64,000 nt of DNA. It comes from Amblyornis subalaris. Its lineage: Eukaryota; Chordata; Aves; Passeriformes; Ptilonorhynchidae. The position numbers were made by a program, and so were the translations under genes. The number at the start of each line of letters is the position of its first letter. Position 1 is the first letter of the stretch. Location of the stretch: NCBI GenBank assembly GCA_018881555.1, contig JACAXG010000329.1, forward strand, positions 62,001 through 126,000, in the 5' to 3' direction. The notes below the pieces were generated by a model that was given only the letters and a program-made list of their open reading frames with translations, made no database searches and was not told where the DNA came from. Shown here piece by piece: positions 1 through 10,725 of this stretch.

Positions 1-335
1 CAGGAGAGCTCAAAGGGCCTTTATAGGGTCACAAGATGATTTGTTTTAGTCATCAGTAAGTTTCCATCCTGGCCATAACCCAAGTTGGTAACTACTGGGC
101 ATTTTTTCAAAAATATAACAATGTAACAATGGTACTATTTCACTTATTCAGGTAAATAGTTTTCCAAGGCTGTCAGGGGATAACTGATTATCCCTTGTTC
201 CCCACCTTGGTCAGGCAACTGATGTTCCTGATACGATCAGTGTTGTTCCCATCTTTTCCATGCAAGAGCTCCTAGTCAAGGGATGCTTCACTACCCAACT
301 GGTTTGATCAAGGCTTATCAGGAGCTCCTGAGATC
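1..335 (-). mobile_element. ERV LTR fragment, family D
   Basis: Positions 1-175 are clearly related, in reverse complement, to the U3 part of the element at 33890-34960: they share the blocks around TTTCCATCCTGGC, GAGCTCAAAGGG and CCAAGGCTG. Similarity seems to fade out between 175 and 335. The left side is cut by the window edge. Confidence 0.55.
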
Positions 336-374
336 TGTTTGTATTTCAATATCAAAATAATTAAAAGTGTGAAT

Positions 375-1134
375 AGATCTTAAAAGAATGGAAAAAGGCA
401 AATGTTACACTCATCTTCAAGGAGAACGAGGATGAGGAACTGGAGAACTACAGGTTTGTCAGTCTAACCTCAGTCCATGGGTAGGTTATGGAGGAAATCC
501 TCTTGTAAACTTTTTCCAGACATATAAAGGACAAGAAGGTGTTTGGGAACAGTCAGTGTGGATTTACCAAGGCAAAGTAGTGCCTGACCAACCTAATAGC
601 TTTCTCTGATGAGTTGACTGTGTGTGTGTCTCCAAGGGGAGAACAGTGGATGTAACACCTTTTACTTTAGCCTTTGACATGGCATGTCATGGTAACCTTA
701 TGGCCAAATTAGTGAGATATTGATTGGATAAGTGGACAATAAGGTGTGTGGGAAAACTGTCTTGGCCTGCCTCGCTCAAAAGGTGTTGAATAGTGATACA
801 AAGTCTAGCTGGGAACTGGATAGAAGTGTTGTCCGTCAGGGATTGATACTGAGGCTGATAGTGTTTAGTGCCTTTTTAGTAACCTGGACAGTAGGATGGA
901 GTGCACCCTTGGGAAGTTTGTGGGTGACAGTAAATTGATGTGAGTGGTCAGTATTCTCGAGGGCAAGGCTGTTGTTTAGAGGGCTGGAGAAATAGGCTGA
1001 TCAGAATGTCATGAAGTTCAACAAAGGGAAATGCCAAGTCCCACGTCTGGATTGAAATAGCCCCATGTACTGGTACAGGCTGGGAGCCAACTGGCTAGAA
1101 AGCAGCCTTGCAGAAAAGGAAGGATCTGGGGGGG
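375..1134 (+). mobile_element. CR1 LINE, part 1 (reverse-transcriptase region)
   Basis: It is recognisable as decayed CR1 ORF2. It opens with the pre-RT segment (tggaaaaaggcaaatg), then 'ggatttaccaaggcaaagtag', a 'tttactttagcc' remnant of the SKAF block, and 'gtagaaagcagcctt'-type 3' domain sequence. Many stops are present. It is interrupted at 1134 by an LTR and resumes at 2121. Confidence 0.8.
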
Positions 1135-2120
1135 TGTTACGATCCAGTCTAATCACAGAGGAACAGAGAACTCTCTGTGAATAAAGTGGAACGAACTTAG
1201 GTTCGAATATTTCCCAAACGGAATTAAAACCAAACAAGGTTAAATGTTGGTACCAAAAAATTGATATATTTTATTTAACAGTAAATGAGAGAGAAAGAAA
1301 GAAAAAGAAAAAAATAGAAAAAAGAGGTGGTGGGGGGGACAGAGAGAGACAGACATCAAGTAGAAACATATCACCCCTCTGTGGGTCCCAGTGGCGTCTC
1401 GTTGCTCCCTTCCATCTGGTCCTCTTGGTGGTGAGGGTCCCCTGCCGAAAGGCAGAGAATTCAATGGATTAATATACACTTGGGGCAGGTGGGAATGCCC
1501 AGGTACCTCCTCTGAGAGGGCAAGTTTGACAGTCTCTTGCAAGACTGGATCAGTTGCATCATTTTGCATCACGTGCAGTGCTCTGGTGCAAGGCCTCAGG
1601 AATGAGTCTGGGGGCACTTCAGGGGTCTTTGATGGATTGTGACACCTCCTCTGCTGCCCCTTCACGTGCATGTCCTGTGCATGTGTCTTTCCTGGCTGAG
1701 CCAGTTTGTGTAACAGAGGATGGGTGTTCATTGCCTCTGACCAGAGGTTTTTCGCCATGCACCCGAAACCCTCCTCCTCCCCCCTTTGGTGGTTGGGGGG
1801 GGAGTCTGTGCAAGCCTGGCAAGAGAGAAACCTGAGAGCTATGGCCTCCACCCCAAAGCTGCTGGGCTTGGCTCTTCCATGAATGCTCTCCCAGACTTAT
1901 CCATTACTTCCCAGACCTGAGATGCTTTGAACAATAGTGTCACTTTATCTTATCTTGAATTAACTCAGTTCAGGGCCTCAGCCCAGGGGGCCCATTCAGG
2001 GTGCGGTGGTCTTCGGTACAGCTTTGTTGATGCAACTTTGTTATACAATTTTGCTATAATAGGCAAGCGTCTTTAATAAAAATGTTTAAGCTATAAATCA
2101 TAACATTTCAGTCTCTGACA
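1135..2120 (-). mobile_element. Solo LTR, family C, inserted in CR1
   Basis: It begins TGTTACGATCC and ends CTGACA, about 986 bp. The CR1 text breaks off at 'gatctggggg' and resumes at 'gggtgctgg', so the ends are set by the host repeat. The flanks GGGGG/GGGTG may be a mutated 5-bp TSD. A minus-strand AATAAA (TTTATT near 1270) and a purine-rich tract at 1289-1327 indicate minus-strand sense. The TGTyAyGATCC terminus links it to the LTR at 13686-14406. The ORFs inside it (including a 203-codon minus-strand one) are incidental. Confidence 0.65.
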
Positions 2121-2565
2121 GGGTGCTGGCAGGCAAGAAGTTGTACATGACCCAGAAAAACATGCCCTTGAGACAAAGGCAGCCAAAAACATCCTTGGCT
2201 GTATTAGCAAGAGTGCAGCCAGCAGGTCCAGGGAAATGATCCTTCCTCTTTCTTCCATGTTGATGAAATCGCATCTGGAATCCTCTGTCCAGTCTTGGGC
2301 TCCCAGTACATGACAGTCAGAGAGAGACTGGAGCAAGTCTGGGTCTGAAGCATGTGACGAGGAGAGGCTGACAGAACTGGATTTGTTCGGCCCAGGAAAG
2401 AGAAGGCATGGAGAGACCTTATTGCTGCCTTTCAACTACCTAATGGGAATGTGTAGAGAAGATGGAGCCAGACTCTTCTGGGAAATGCACAGTGAAAGGA
2501 CAAGAGGCAATGGACACAAGTTGGAACATGGGAAATTCTGACTTGATATTAGCAAAAGCTGTGTA
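2121..2565 (+). mobile_element. CR1 LINE, part 2 (3' region)
   Basis: It continues the copy broken at 1134: 'ggcaagaagttgtacatgac', then the 'agcaggtccagggaaatgat' block and the 'caagaggcaatggacacaag' 3' block. The extreme 3' tail with TTCTATGATTCT repeats is missing. Confidence 0.75.
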
Positions 2566-2599
2566 GAAAGGGGGGAAAGGATGTGTATTAGGAGGCATT

Positions 2600-3163
2600 A
2601 GGTAGTGTGTTTTCAGTCTCCCTGTTTCAAAAAAAACCGTAAAGAAATCTGTACCAGCCACATGCTTTTGGTTTTTTTTTTTTTAAAGAAAGGTAAGTTT
2701 TTTATTGTGGCCATGGATTCTGGTTTTAGTAGTATTTATCGAAACAGGTTAGGAATTTATTCTCTTCAGCATTATATAGAAATCTCAACTATATTTAAAA
2801 TTATTCCTGAAAATGAAGCAGCCATAAGCAGGATCTGAAATGGATTTAGTAATAGACTAAATAACATTTCAGTCTTATTTTCAGTTAAAATTACTTCCTG
2901 ACACACATTCTAGATATAGATGTTTTCTGATTCTACTTAACACTCAGGAAACCTGATTGTAAAATTCAATTTTGAGTGGAAAACAGATATGTATTAATGG
3001 CATTTGATCACAACACAAAACCAAAAAGGATTAATGCAGTTTAGGACACTTTTCAGGTAGGTGGTTACACATCACCTCAAAATCAGCATATACTTGTGTA
3101 TTTCTTGTTGCCTACCAGTAAGAATTTATTGCGAAGTTTAGAAGTGAAGTTTGTGCAACATTT
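2600..3163. other. Unique AT-rich sequence upstream of RFX3 coding exons
   Basis: No gene, repeat or RNA is recognisable here. The short open frame at 2605-2838 has no protein-like features. Confidence 0.5.
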
Positions 3164-3226
3164 GGCTGAAAAGAGGCCCGGCTGAAAAGAGGCCCGGCTG
3201 AAAAGAGGCCCAGCTGAAAAGGACCC
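3164..3226 (+). repeat. 16-bp tandem repeat at a CR1 5' truncation point
   Basis: Three perfect copies of GGCTGAAAAGAGGCCC (3164-3179, 3180-3195, 3196-3211) are followed by a fourth diverged copy that runs straight into normal CR1 sequence (agctgaaaaggaccc). The unit is itself derived from the CR1 text at this point. Confidence 0.9.
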
Positions 3227-3690
3227 AGGGGTGCTGGTCGACAGCTGGCTGAACATGAGCTAGACTGTGCCCAGATGGCCAAGAAGGCCAATGGCATCCT
3301 GGCTTGTATCAGAAATAGTGTGGTCAGCAGGACCAGGGAAGTGATTCTTCCCCTGTACTGGGCACTGATGAGGCTGCACCTTGAGTACTGTGTCCAGTTC
3401 TGGACCCCTCACTTCAAGAAGGACATTGAGGTGCTGGAGCATGTCCAGAGAAGGGCAACAAAACTGGTGAAAAGTCTAGAGAGTAAGTCATATGAGGAAC
3501 AGCTGAGGGAGCTGGGATTGTTTAGTCTGGAGGAGGCTGAGGGGAGACCTTATCACTCTCTACAACTACCTGAAAGGAATTTGTAGCAAGGTGGGGATTG
3601 GCCTCTTCTCCCAAGTAACAAGGGATAGGACAAGAGGAAATGTCCTTAAGTTGTGCCAGAGGAGGTTAAGATTGCATAACCACAATTATA
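3212..3690 (+). mobile_element. CR1 LINE 3' region
   Basis: The standard CR1 3' ORF2/UTR order is visible: 'ctggctgaacatgagc', 'gccaagaaggccaatggc', 'ctgtactgggcactgatgagg', 'gtccagagaagggcaac', 'caagaggaaatgtcc'. It ends within the 'agaggaggttaag' block, so the 3' tail is absent. The plus-strand frame at 3275-3586 is the remaining ORF2 C-terminus. Confidence 0.85.
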
Positions 3691-3911
3691 ATTTCAAATA
3701 TATGCCTGTAGGAAATCTGTCGAACATCTCATTCCTAATTACTGGCAGAGACAGAACAATACCTATACAATACAATACCTATGCAAAACTTGAAGCCATA
3801 TGATAAATGCTTTTTTAATTTGGATCACATCTCTCATTTTTTTTTGTGGTACTAAGCAGTGTTGGGAAATGTAATAAAAAGATCAGAAATTACTGACAAA
3901 ATAATAAAACA

Positions 3912-4215
3912 GCTGAGATATTAGCCTCCTTTCAGGTAGTTGTAGAGAGCGATAAGGTCTCCCCTGAGCCTCCCCTTCTCCAGAATAAACAACCCCAGCT
4001 CCCTCACTCGCTCCTCATATGACTTACTCTCCAGACACTTCACCAGCTTCATTGCCCTTCTCTGGACACACTCTATGACCTCAATGTCCTTCCTGTATTG
4101 AGAGGCCCAAAAATGAAGACAGTATTCAAGGTGTGGCCTCACCAGTGCCAAAGAACAGGGAGATGATCACTGCCCTTGTCCTGCTGGCCACACTATTTCT
4201 GATACAAATCAGCAT
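3912..4215 (-). mobile_element. CR1 LINE fragment
   Basis: It is the reverse complement of the same 3' ORF2 region (ctttcaggtagttgtagaga ... gatacaaatcagca). The minus-strand frame 3921-4151 carries the RPHLEYC and KDIEV motifs of the CR1 ORF2 C-terminus. It faces the copy at 3212-3690 in inverted orientation. Confidence 0.85.
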
Positions 4216-5312
4216 TTGAATATGAAAAATTTATAGTGCAACTCAGTAAACCAGAGGAAGGACAGCTTTGAAGAATGCGTAGTCATTTACAAGCTGATGG
4301 GAGGACTTTGACTTATTTCTGGGTTTTATGAGTTGTTCCTGAAGTCACATAAATGTGAGAAAAGTTTCTGTTGATTTGCATTATTAAATAAGATATTTTG
4401 AGGACAAGTAAGGTGAGAGAAAACTTTTAATATTTCAGTACATAAGGGTTTGAACTGTTTCAGGGAAGAAAATGAAGAGAGAAATTTCTTTCTGGTATTT
4501 CATGTTTTACCCATTGTGTTCTTACAGTATACTTTATTCAGCGTATGTTAGTTCTTTCTGAAAGCTGACGATATTGAAGGTACTGTAATTTACTTGTATT
4601 CTGATTACTACATAAATTACTCTTTTAGTTCTTTAGAATTGTGATGACCTAGTAGGAAATGTTTCCATCATTCGGTTTTATTGCATTGATGATTGCAAGT
4701 CTTTTTGTGAAAGCATGCTTAATTAAGAAGTAAACATTTATATGTGCAGCTTCTAGAATTAATTATTTTTGCACATATAGGTAGCTTTGTGTTGTCTTAA
4801 TATGGTATAAGGTTTTGAGTCTCCTCTCAAAATTTAGTAGTTGCAGCTAATGTGTACAAGTGTAGTTAGAGAAGAATCAGGCCTGTGAACAGATGTTTTT
4901 CTAAAATTTCTTTACTTCAAAGAAGTAAATAGGTTTGCGTGCGCCTTGCTTCTGACTTGATAAACATATTTGCTATTACAAAGCAGACTGTAAACTGTTA
5001 GAAAAAAATCATAAAGTCCAAAGCTTATTCTCTTCTTCATGTGCTGCAAGCTCTAAGCAGACCTTAGATTAGACAAAGCAAGAATATAATATATAATATA
5101 AATTTTCTAATATTTTAGGCCAAAACAGCATTTTTAAAAAGGAAAAATGAATTAAATATCTCTGTGTACTTATGTAATAGTATGTGAAACAATCTTTAGC
5201 TAATCCCCAGATTTGATTTTGGGTGAATATACTTCTTTTAAGATCTGAATAAGTGACAAAAAGCAAAGAGTTTTGTGCTGAACTTTTAATTTTACATTTT
5301 AATTTTATTTAG
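4216..5312. other. Intron sequence before the first RFX3 coding exon
   Basis: This is AT-rich unique DNA with no recognisable repeat. It ends in the T-rich tract and AG acceptor of the 5313 exon. Confidence 0.6.
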
Positions 5313-5437
5313 AGACCACGATGCAGACATCAGAGACTGGGTCGGACACAGGTTCGACTGTGACTTTACAGGCATCTGTGGCTGGCCAGGCAGCAGTGCC
5401 CACACAGGTAGTACAGCAGGTACCGGTTCAGCAACAG
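5313..5437 (+). CDS. RFX3: RFX3 first coding exon (residues 1-39; coding from 5321)
   Basis: RFX3 is a nuclear RFX-family transcription factor that binds X-box promoters and drives ciliary genes; it also acts in left-right patterning and endocrine pancreas. The acceptor AG is at 5311-5312 after a T-rich tract. Eight 5'UTR bases precede ATG at 5321, which has A at -3. The 39 codons start MQTSETGSDTGS and end in a glutamine/valine-rich run (VVQQVPVQQQ), matching the N-terminus of vertebrate RFX3 as I know it. The donor GTAAGT begins at 5438 and the exon ends in phase 0. The start is chosen by family agreement, because only 8 nt of UTR is visible here. The segment belongs to the low-complexity Q-rich N-terminal activation region, not the DNA-binding domain. 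Upstream non-coding exons are not in the window. No frameshift or stop is seen. Confidence 0.93.
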
Positions 5438-6143
5438 GTAAGTATCTCTTAATTTTGGGAAAACAAAAAACCCTGGCAAGACAGAATGATGCATTTCAAT
5501 AGGTGTAGTGAAGAACTGATTTTGTACAAGGCTGCAAAACCAATTCCTTTTCACTGTTTTATTCAATTTTATTTTGATGGAACTAAAATAGCTACATAAG
5601 CAGACATGCAGTTTTCAGGGTTTATTTCTTGAACTAGAATATTTGTCAAACACCAGAAATATATATGCATGATTCTAAAAGTAGATTACTATGAAATGTG
5701 TGCAATATCCCATAAAAATTACATTCATTTAAGTTATTGAATATTCACATTTATTCCTTTGAAAGGAATATGGATTTTTTAAATAAATACAATATAGATG
5801 TAAAATACAAAAGCAATGTAATTTTGTACTTCTAAGCTGATCTCCCTGCAGGTTCTTGAGCAACTGCAGAAAGACATGTGAAATAAAAACGTAAGTAATG
5901 CATAATTTGGATTTGCCAGAGAATTAAAGGGGCTTCTGAAGCAGCCAGCTCAGCACACACTTCTGTGACATGATTAATCATCTATGCAGTCCCACAAACA
6001 TTGGAGGGTGTGCTGTATGAGGAGATTGAGGAGGGAAGCAGGAGTTGGAAAACAGGAACTGAATGTGAAAAGCCATGACTTTTGTTCAAGTCTCCTTTAG
6101 TATGTGTAATTTAGCTTTTTTCTTTTTTTTTAAATTCTTTGTT
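5438..6143. other. RFX3 intron 1, unique 5' part
   Basis: This is unique sequence apart from the candidate 39-nt exon at 5852-5890. Nothing else is recognisable. Confidence 0.6.
5852..5890 (+). other. Candidate cryptic/poison exon in RFX3 intron 1
   Basis: A pyrimidine-rich tract and CTGCAG acceptor (AG 5850-5851) is followed 39 nt later by a perfect donor GTAAGT at 5891. Read in the phase-0 frame of the first coding exon, the segment gives eight codons, a Met and then TGA. Inclusion would therefore truncate the protein at about residue 48. The splice sites are strong by eye, but no transcript evidence is available. It could be a chance pair of sites. Confidence 0.25.
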
Positions 6144-6490
6144 CCAGTTGGAAGGGATCTACAATGATTCTCTAGTCCAACTACCTGACCACTTCAGGGC
6201 TGACCAAAAGCATAATATTAAGGGCATTGTCCAAATACCTCTCAAACACTGACAGGCTTGGGGCACCAACCACCTCTCTGGGAAGCCTGTTCCAGTGTTT
6301 GACCACCCTCTCAGTAAAGAAATGTTTTCTAATAACTAGTCTGAACCTTCTCTGATGCAGCTTTGAACTATTCTTACTCATCCTGTAACAGGATACCAGG
6401 GAGAAGAGATCAGCATCTCCCTCTCCACTTTCCCTCCATTCAGCTGTCACTGTTTTAGGTACTTTGGGTGAAATCTGATGTTCTTTTTCC
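6144..6490 (-). mobile_element. Old CR1 LINE 3' fragment
   Basis: A diverged CR1 3' end in reverse orientation, with 'gttggaagggatct', 'agtccaactacctgacc', 'gggaagcctgttccagtg' and 'ttttctaataactag'. The minus-strand frame keeps [20 protein letters not shown], the typical CR1 ORF2 C-terminus. A possible detached continuation lies near 6900-6960 (cctcttgtcctattac). Confidence 0.8.
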
Positions 6491-7091
6491 ATATAAGTTG
6501 GCTTTACAGTTTCAAAATCAACAATATTAAAACTGAGAATAGCTTGTTAAATTATATAAGTGTTTCTGTGCTAGTGAATCACTGTTGTCTAAACTAAAAT
6601 TTCTAGCATTGTGTTTAGTTTTAAAATTTAAGGTGATGATTTTTTCTACATGTTCTTTGCAATGCTGTTTAACTGCCTCATACATTTCAGTTATAATATT
6701 TCCTGGTATACAGACTCAATTTATAATGCATCATAGTTCCATTAATATCACGTCTACTTATAACGTACCTTGGAATACATTTGCTTTTTTTTTTTAAACA
6801 TGCCCCCCCCCAAAAAACCCAAAACCCAGTGTTTCAGCAAAACATTCAAATATTAGGCACCTAACATGAATTTAAAAGCTTATCTTCGTGTACTTTTTCC
6901 TCTTTTGTTTAAAACCATTCCCTCTTGTCCTATTACTATCTGCCTGTGTAAAAAGGATAAGGTCTTTCTATTATTGTGCTAACTTTGTAAATTAAGCTTC
7001 TATGGTGCTTTGACTTAGTAAAGCTTTCTGTGAGGCTGTGGTTAACTCTTTTTAAGATTTGCTTCAAACTTTTAAAAACTAGATATAGTTT
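6491..7091. other. RFX3 intron 1, mostly unique AT-rich DNA
   Basis: Only a short poly-A/poly-C stretch (6785-6830) and the possible CR1 shred at 6900-6960 stand out. Confidence 0.5.
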
Positions 7092-7315
7092 TGTGCTGGT
7101 TTGACTGTGAACCAGCAGGGGAAATTAACCCCACACAAAATACCTCGAGAGGTTTTAGGTCAAAATTACAATTTTAATAAAAAAAGGTTAAACTAAATGC
7201 AGTAATACAGAAACACCGGCTTAAACAAACCAACAGAGTCACGGTACAACCTGACACCCTGTTGACCAGGGTGGTAGCTGTGTAGTCCAGTTAGGCACTG
7301 GTCCTGTAGAAAGGC

Positions 7316-7437
7316 CTGGTAGTCCAGTCCTGGTAGTCCAGTCCAGTAGAGCAGTGGAGTGGAGTCCAGTCCAGAGGAGTGGAGTAGCTGAGTCCAATTC
7401 CGAGGAGTGGAGTGGAGTCCAGTCGAGTCGAGTCGAG
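7316..7437. repeat. Degenerate GGAGTGGAGTCCAGTC minisatellite
   Basis: Short units built from 'gtccagt', 'ggagtggagt' and 'cgagtcgagt' repeat irregularly inside the LTR. On the minus strand they give a frame of repeated DSTRL/TGLHST-type peptides, which is a by-product of the repeat. Confidence 0.75.
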
Positions 7438-7557
7438 AGTAATTTCTCCCATCCCAAACCCGTGTTTTATGCTGTGTTTCTTGGTTGGCACCTGCCCCAG
7501 GGGCGGGGACTTCCACAATGGAAGAGGATTTTCCCGATGTTCTATTGGTTGCTTTGG

Positions 7558-7641
7558 CAATGAGCTCGGATGATCCTCATGGTTTCTGATATTTTATTTC
7601 AATGAGCTCGGATGATTCTCGTGGTCTCTGATATTCTATTT
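7558..7641. repeat. 42-bp tandem duplication in LTR U3
   Basis: CAATGAGCTCGGATGATCCT... at 7558-7599 is followed directly by a second copy at 7600-7641 that differs at about five positions. The position upstream of the minus-strand promoter is where retroviral enhancer repeats often sit. Confidence 0.85.
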
Positions 7642-7764
7642 TTACCAAGTCCAGTAACGGGCCATTAATCAAGCTAGGATGGGTGGTGTAATGGGCCATT
7701 AGCTGAGATTAGATAATCAGGATGGGTGGTGCTTGCTGTTGGCCGGAGTGCTTATCTCAGTTGA

Positions 7765-10725
7765 GATAAGGAGTCCCTCAGGGACCAGGTGTGTAACTGT
7801 GAATTTATCCAGCTTTTGTGGGTGGTAATAGAATATATGGCTAACCCAGGACATGCTTCCACCCAGATGGAACTGGTAAGGAAGGAGATATCAGTACAGG
7901 TGGTAGCTTGCAATGAATGCCCAGATACTTCTGGAGAAAAGGCTGGTACCTGCACAAAGTGTGCACAGGTTGATGACTTGTTGCGGCAGGTGGCTGAATT
8001 ACAAGAGACAGTTAATAGGCTGTGCAGTATTCGGGGGCTGAAACAGTGATGGATATGTGGCTTCAGAACCATACACCTACAATGGGCACCACTGAGCCTG
8101 GGGCACCTTGGACCCTGGTGACCCACAAAAGCAGGGCTCCAATTCAACCTCCACCCACCAACGTCCAGACCAAAAGCAGATTTGATGCTTTAAAAGCTTT
8201 AGATGTCCATGAGCAAGGCCAACAAGGAGAATCCGCACAAGCAGCACACAGCAGTTACCATAAAAAGAAAGTTCAAGTGCTCATAGTGTGTGACTCTCTA
8301 TTAAGGGGCACTGCCGGCCTGATAGACAGTCACGAGAGGTATGCTGCCTACCGGAGGGTAGGATCTGTGATGTTGCTGAGAGGGTACCCCAACTTGTCAA
8401 GAGCATGGACTAGTACCCGCTACTACTTTTTCATGTGGGTACAAATGACGCCACATGCCAAAAATTAGGTAGGATCACGGAAGACTATAAAGCCCTGGCG
8501 AGGCAGGTGAAAAACATCAGTGCCCAAGTCATCTTCTCATTTTCCTACTGGTTAGAGAAATGGGGACAGCCAGAAGCAGATGCATAGTGCACATCAACGT
8601 CTGGCTTTTGGCTTTTATGACAATGATTGTAGCCTGTTAGGGAGGGATGGGATCCACCTGTCTAAAAAGGGCAAGAGAATCTTTGGCAGCAGGCTGGCCA
8701 ATTTGGTGAGACAGGCTTTAAACTGAAGGACTCAGGGAATGGGGTCCAAAGTGGCAATGCTCATGCCATTGCTTCCTCACGGGGAGTAGGCCATGACAAC
8801 CAGTGCAGTGACAGATGTTCCTTGGCTGCCTTTCAGGATGAGAATCATAGGGCTAACCACACTGAGGGTGTGTATGGCTCTGGTGAATCCTCTTACATCC
8901 CTTCTAGGGAACCTGGATGCCTGCTTACCTCTCTAAAGTGCCTGTATGCAAACACACACAGCATGGGGAATAAACAAGAAGAACTGGAAATCTCTGTGTG
9001 CTCGCAGGGCCATGGTCTCATTGTAATTACTTAGACATGGTGGGATAGCTCACACGACTGGAATGTTGTCATGGATGACTATTTACGTTTTAGAAAGGAC
9101 AGGCCAGTGAGGCAAGGTGGTGGAGTTGCTCTATATGTGAGAGAGCAAATGGAATGTATTGAGCCGAGGACAGATGTACCCAGGGACAGACTAACGAGTT
9201 AAGCGTTTATGGGTGAGAATTAAGGGACAGACTGATATGGGTGACACTGTTGTGGGTGTTTACTGTAGACCACCTGATCAGGAGGAGGAAGTTGATGAGG
9301 CTTTCTATGGACGGCTGGAAATAGCCTTGCGGTCACAGGGCCTGGTTCTCCTGGGTGTCCTCAACCACCCTGATATTTGTTGGAGAGACAACACAGTTCG
9401 GCACACACAGTCCAGGAAGTTCCTGCAGATCATTGATGGTAATTTTTTGAGGCAAGTGGTGGAAGAGCCAATGAGGAGAGGTGTGTTGCTGGACCTTGTA
9501 CTAAAAAAACTAGGAGGGGCTGGTTGAAGATGTGAAGGCTGGGGGCAGCCTTGGCTGTAGCGACCATGAGATGGTGGAACTCAGGATCCTGCATGGAAGA
9601 AGCAAACCAGTAAGCAGAACTAGAATGATGAACTTCCGGAGAGCTGACTTTGACCTCTTCAAAGACCTACATAGAGGTATCCCATGGGTTAGGGCCCTAG
9701 AAGAGAAGGAGGTCCAAGAGAGCTGGTCAGTATTCAAGCATCACTTCTACCACGCTCAAGACCAGTGTATCCCCATGAGCAAGAAATCAAGCAAAGGGGG
9801 CAGGAGACCTGCATGGATGAGCAGGAAGCTTCTAGCAAATCTCAAATGGAAGAAAAAAATTTATGTGATGTGGAAAAAGGGACAGGCCACATGGGAGGAC
9901 TATAGCAATATCGTCAGAATATGCAGGGATGTGACGAGGAAGGCCAAGGTCCACTTGGTTCAACAAGAGCAAGTGTAGGGTCCTGCACCTGGGGAGGAAT
10001 AACCCCAAGTACCAGTACAGGTTGGGGGCCGACCTACTAGAGAGCAACTCTGCTGAGAAGGACCTGGGAGTCTTGGTGGATGACAAGTTGACCATGAGCT
10101 GTCAGTGTGCCCTTGTGGCCAGGAGGGCCAATGGTATCCTGGGGTGCATTAGGAAGAGTGTGGCCAGCAGGTCGAGGGAGGTAATCCTCCCCCTCTACTT
10201 GGCCCTAGGGAGGCCGTATCTGGAGTACTGTGTTTAATTCTGGGCTCCTCAGTACAAGAAAGACAAGGAGTTACTGGAGATGGTCCAGCAGAGGCCACAA
10301 ATATGATTAGGGGTTTGGAGCATCTCTCTTAGGAGGAGAGACTGCAGGATCTGGGCCTGTTTATTCTAGAGAAGACTGAGAGGAGATCTCATTAATGCAT
10401 ATAAATATCTCAAAGGCATGTGCCCAGAGGATGGTGCCAGACTCTCTTCAGTGGTGCCCAGCAACAGGATGAGGAGCAATGGCCATAAACTAAAACACAA
10501 GAAGTTCCACCTCAACATGAGGAAGAACTTGTTTCCATTGAGGGTGGCAGAGCACTGCAATAGCTGCCCAGGGAGGTGGTGGAGTCTTCCTTTCTGGAGA
10601 CATTCAAAACCCACCTGGACATGTTCCTGTGTCACCTGGTCTAGGTGACCCTGCCTTGGCAGGGAGGTTGGACCGGATAATCTCCAGAGGTCCCTTCCAA
10701 CCATAACTATTCTGTGATTCTGAGA
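7765..10725 (+). mobile_element. Long CR1 LINE with ORF1 and endonuclease remnants, RT core deleted
   Basis: ORF1 can be read from ATG 7837 (MANPGH). It has paired cysteines (CNEC then CTKC) and a short leucine-rich coiled coil (LLRQVAELQETVNRL), then an SGNH-esterase-like start (VLIVCDSLLRG). ORF2 endonuclease follows (LKCLYANTHSMGNKQEE, TWWD, GGGVALYVRE, then VLNHPDICW in place of the usual GDFNHPD), then SDHEMVE and the linker to 'kakvhl'. At about 9957 the sequence jumps from the pre-RT linker to the 3' domain (aacaagagcaagtgtagggt), so the RT core is missing. The 3' end is normal (tcccttccaaccataactattctgtgattctg). Stops and frameshifts are frequent, so the copy is inactive. Confidence 0.85.

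Larger units (their letters stand above)
7092..7759 (-). mobile_element. ERV LTR, family E, with internal repeats
   Basis: It starts TGTGCTGGTTTGACTG and ends TATCTCA, about 668 bp. The flanks AGTTT/GTTGA give no clean duplication. On the minus strand there is CATAAAACAC (TATA-like, near 7467) and an ATTAAA poly-A signal near 7170, so sense is minus. It contains a GGAGT/CCAGT minisatellite, a 42-bp tandem duplication and a diverged pair of blocks ending GGATGGGTGGTG (7674-7687 and 7718-7730) in the upstream part of U3. Confidence 0.6.

Noticed and set aside
1240..1851. Minus-strand frame of 203 codons
   Set aside because: It lies wholly in the family C LTR and the product is low-complexity with no recognisable domain.
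2670..2685. Poly-T runs as retropseudogene tails or Pol III terminators
   Set aside because: No A/B boxes, no tRNA or SINE body, and no processed gene sequence beside them.
7193..7516. Repeated threonine/leucine/aspartate-rich minus-strand peptides
   Set aside because: Translation of a minisatellite in three frames gives similar repeats, a sign of non-coding origin.
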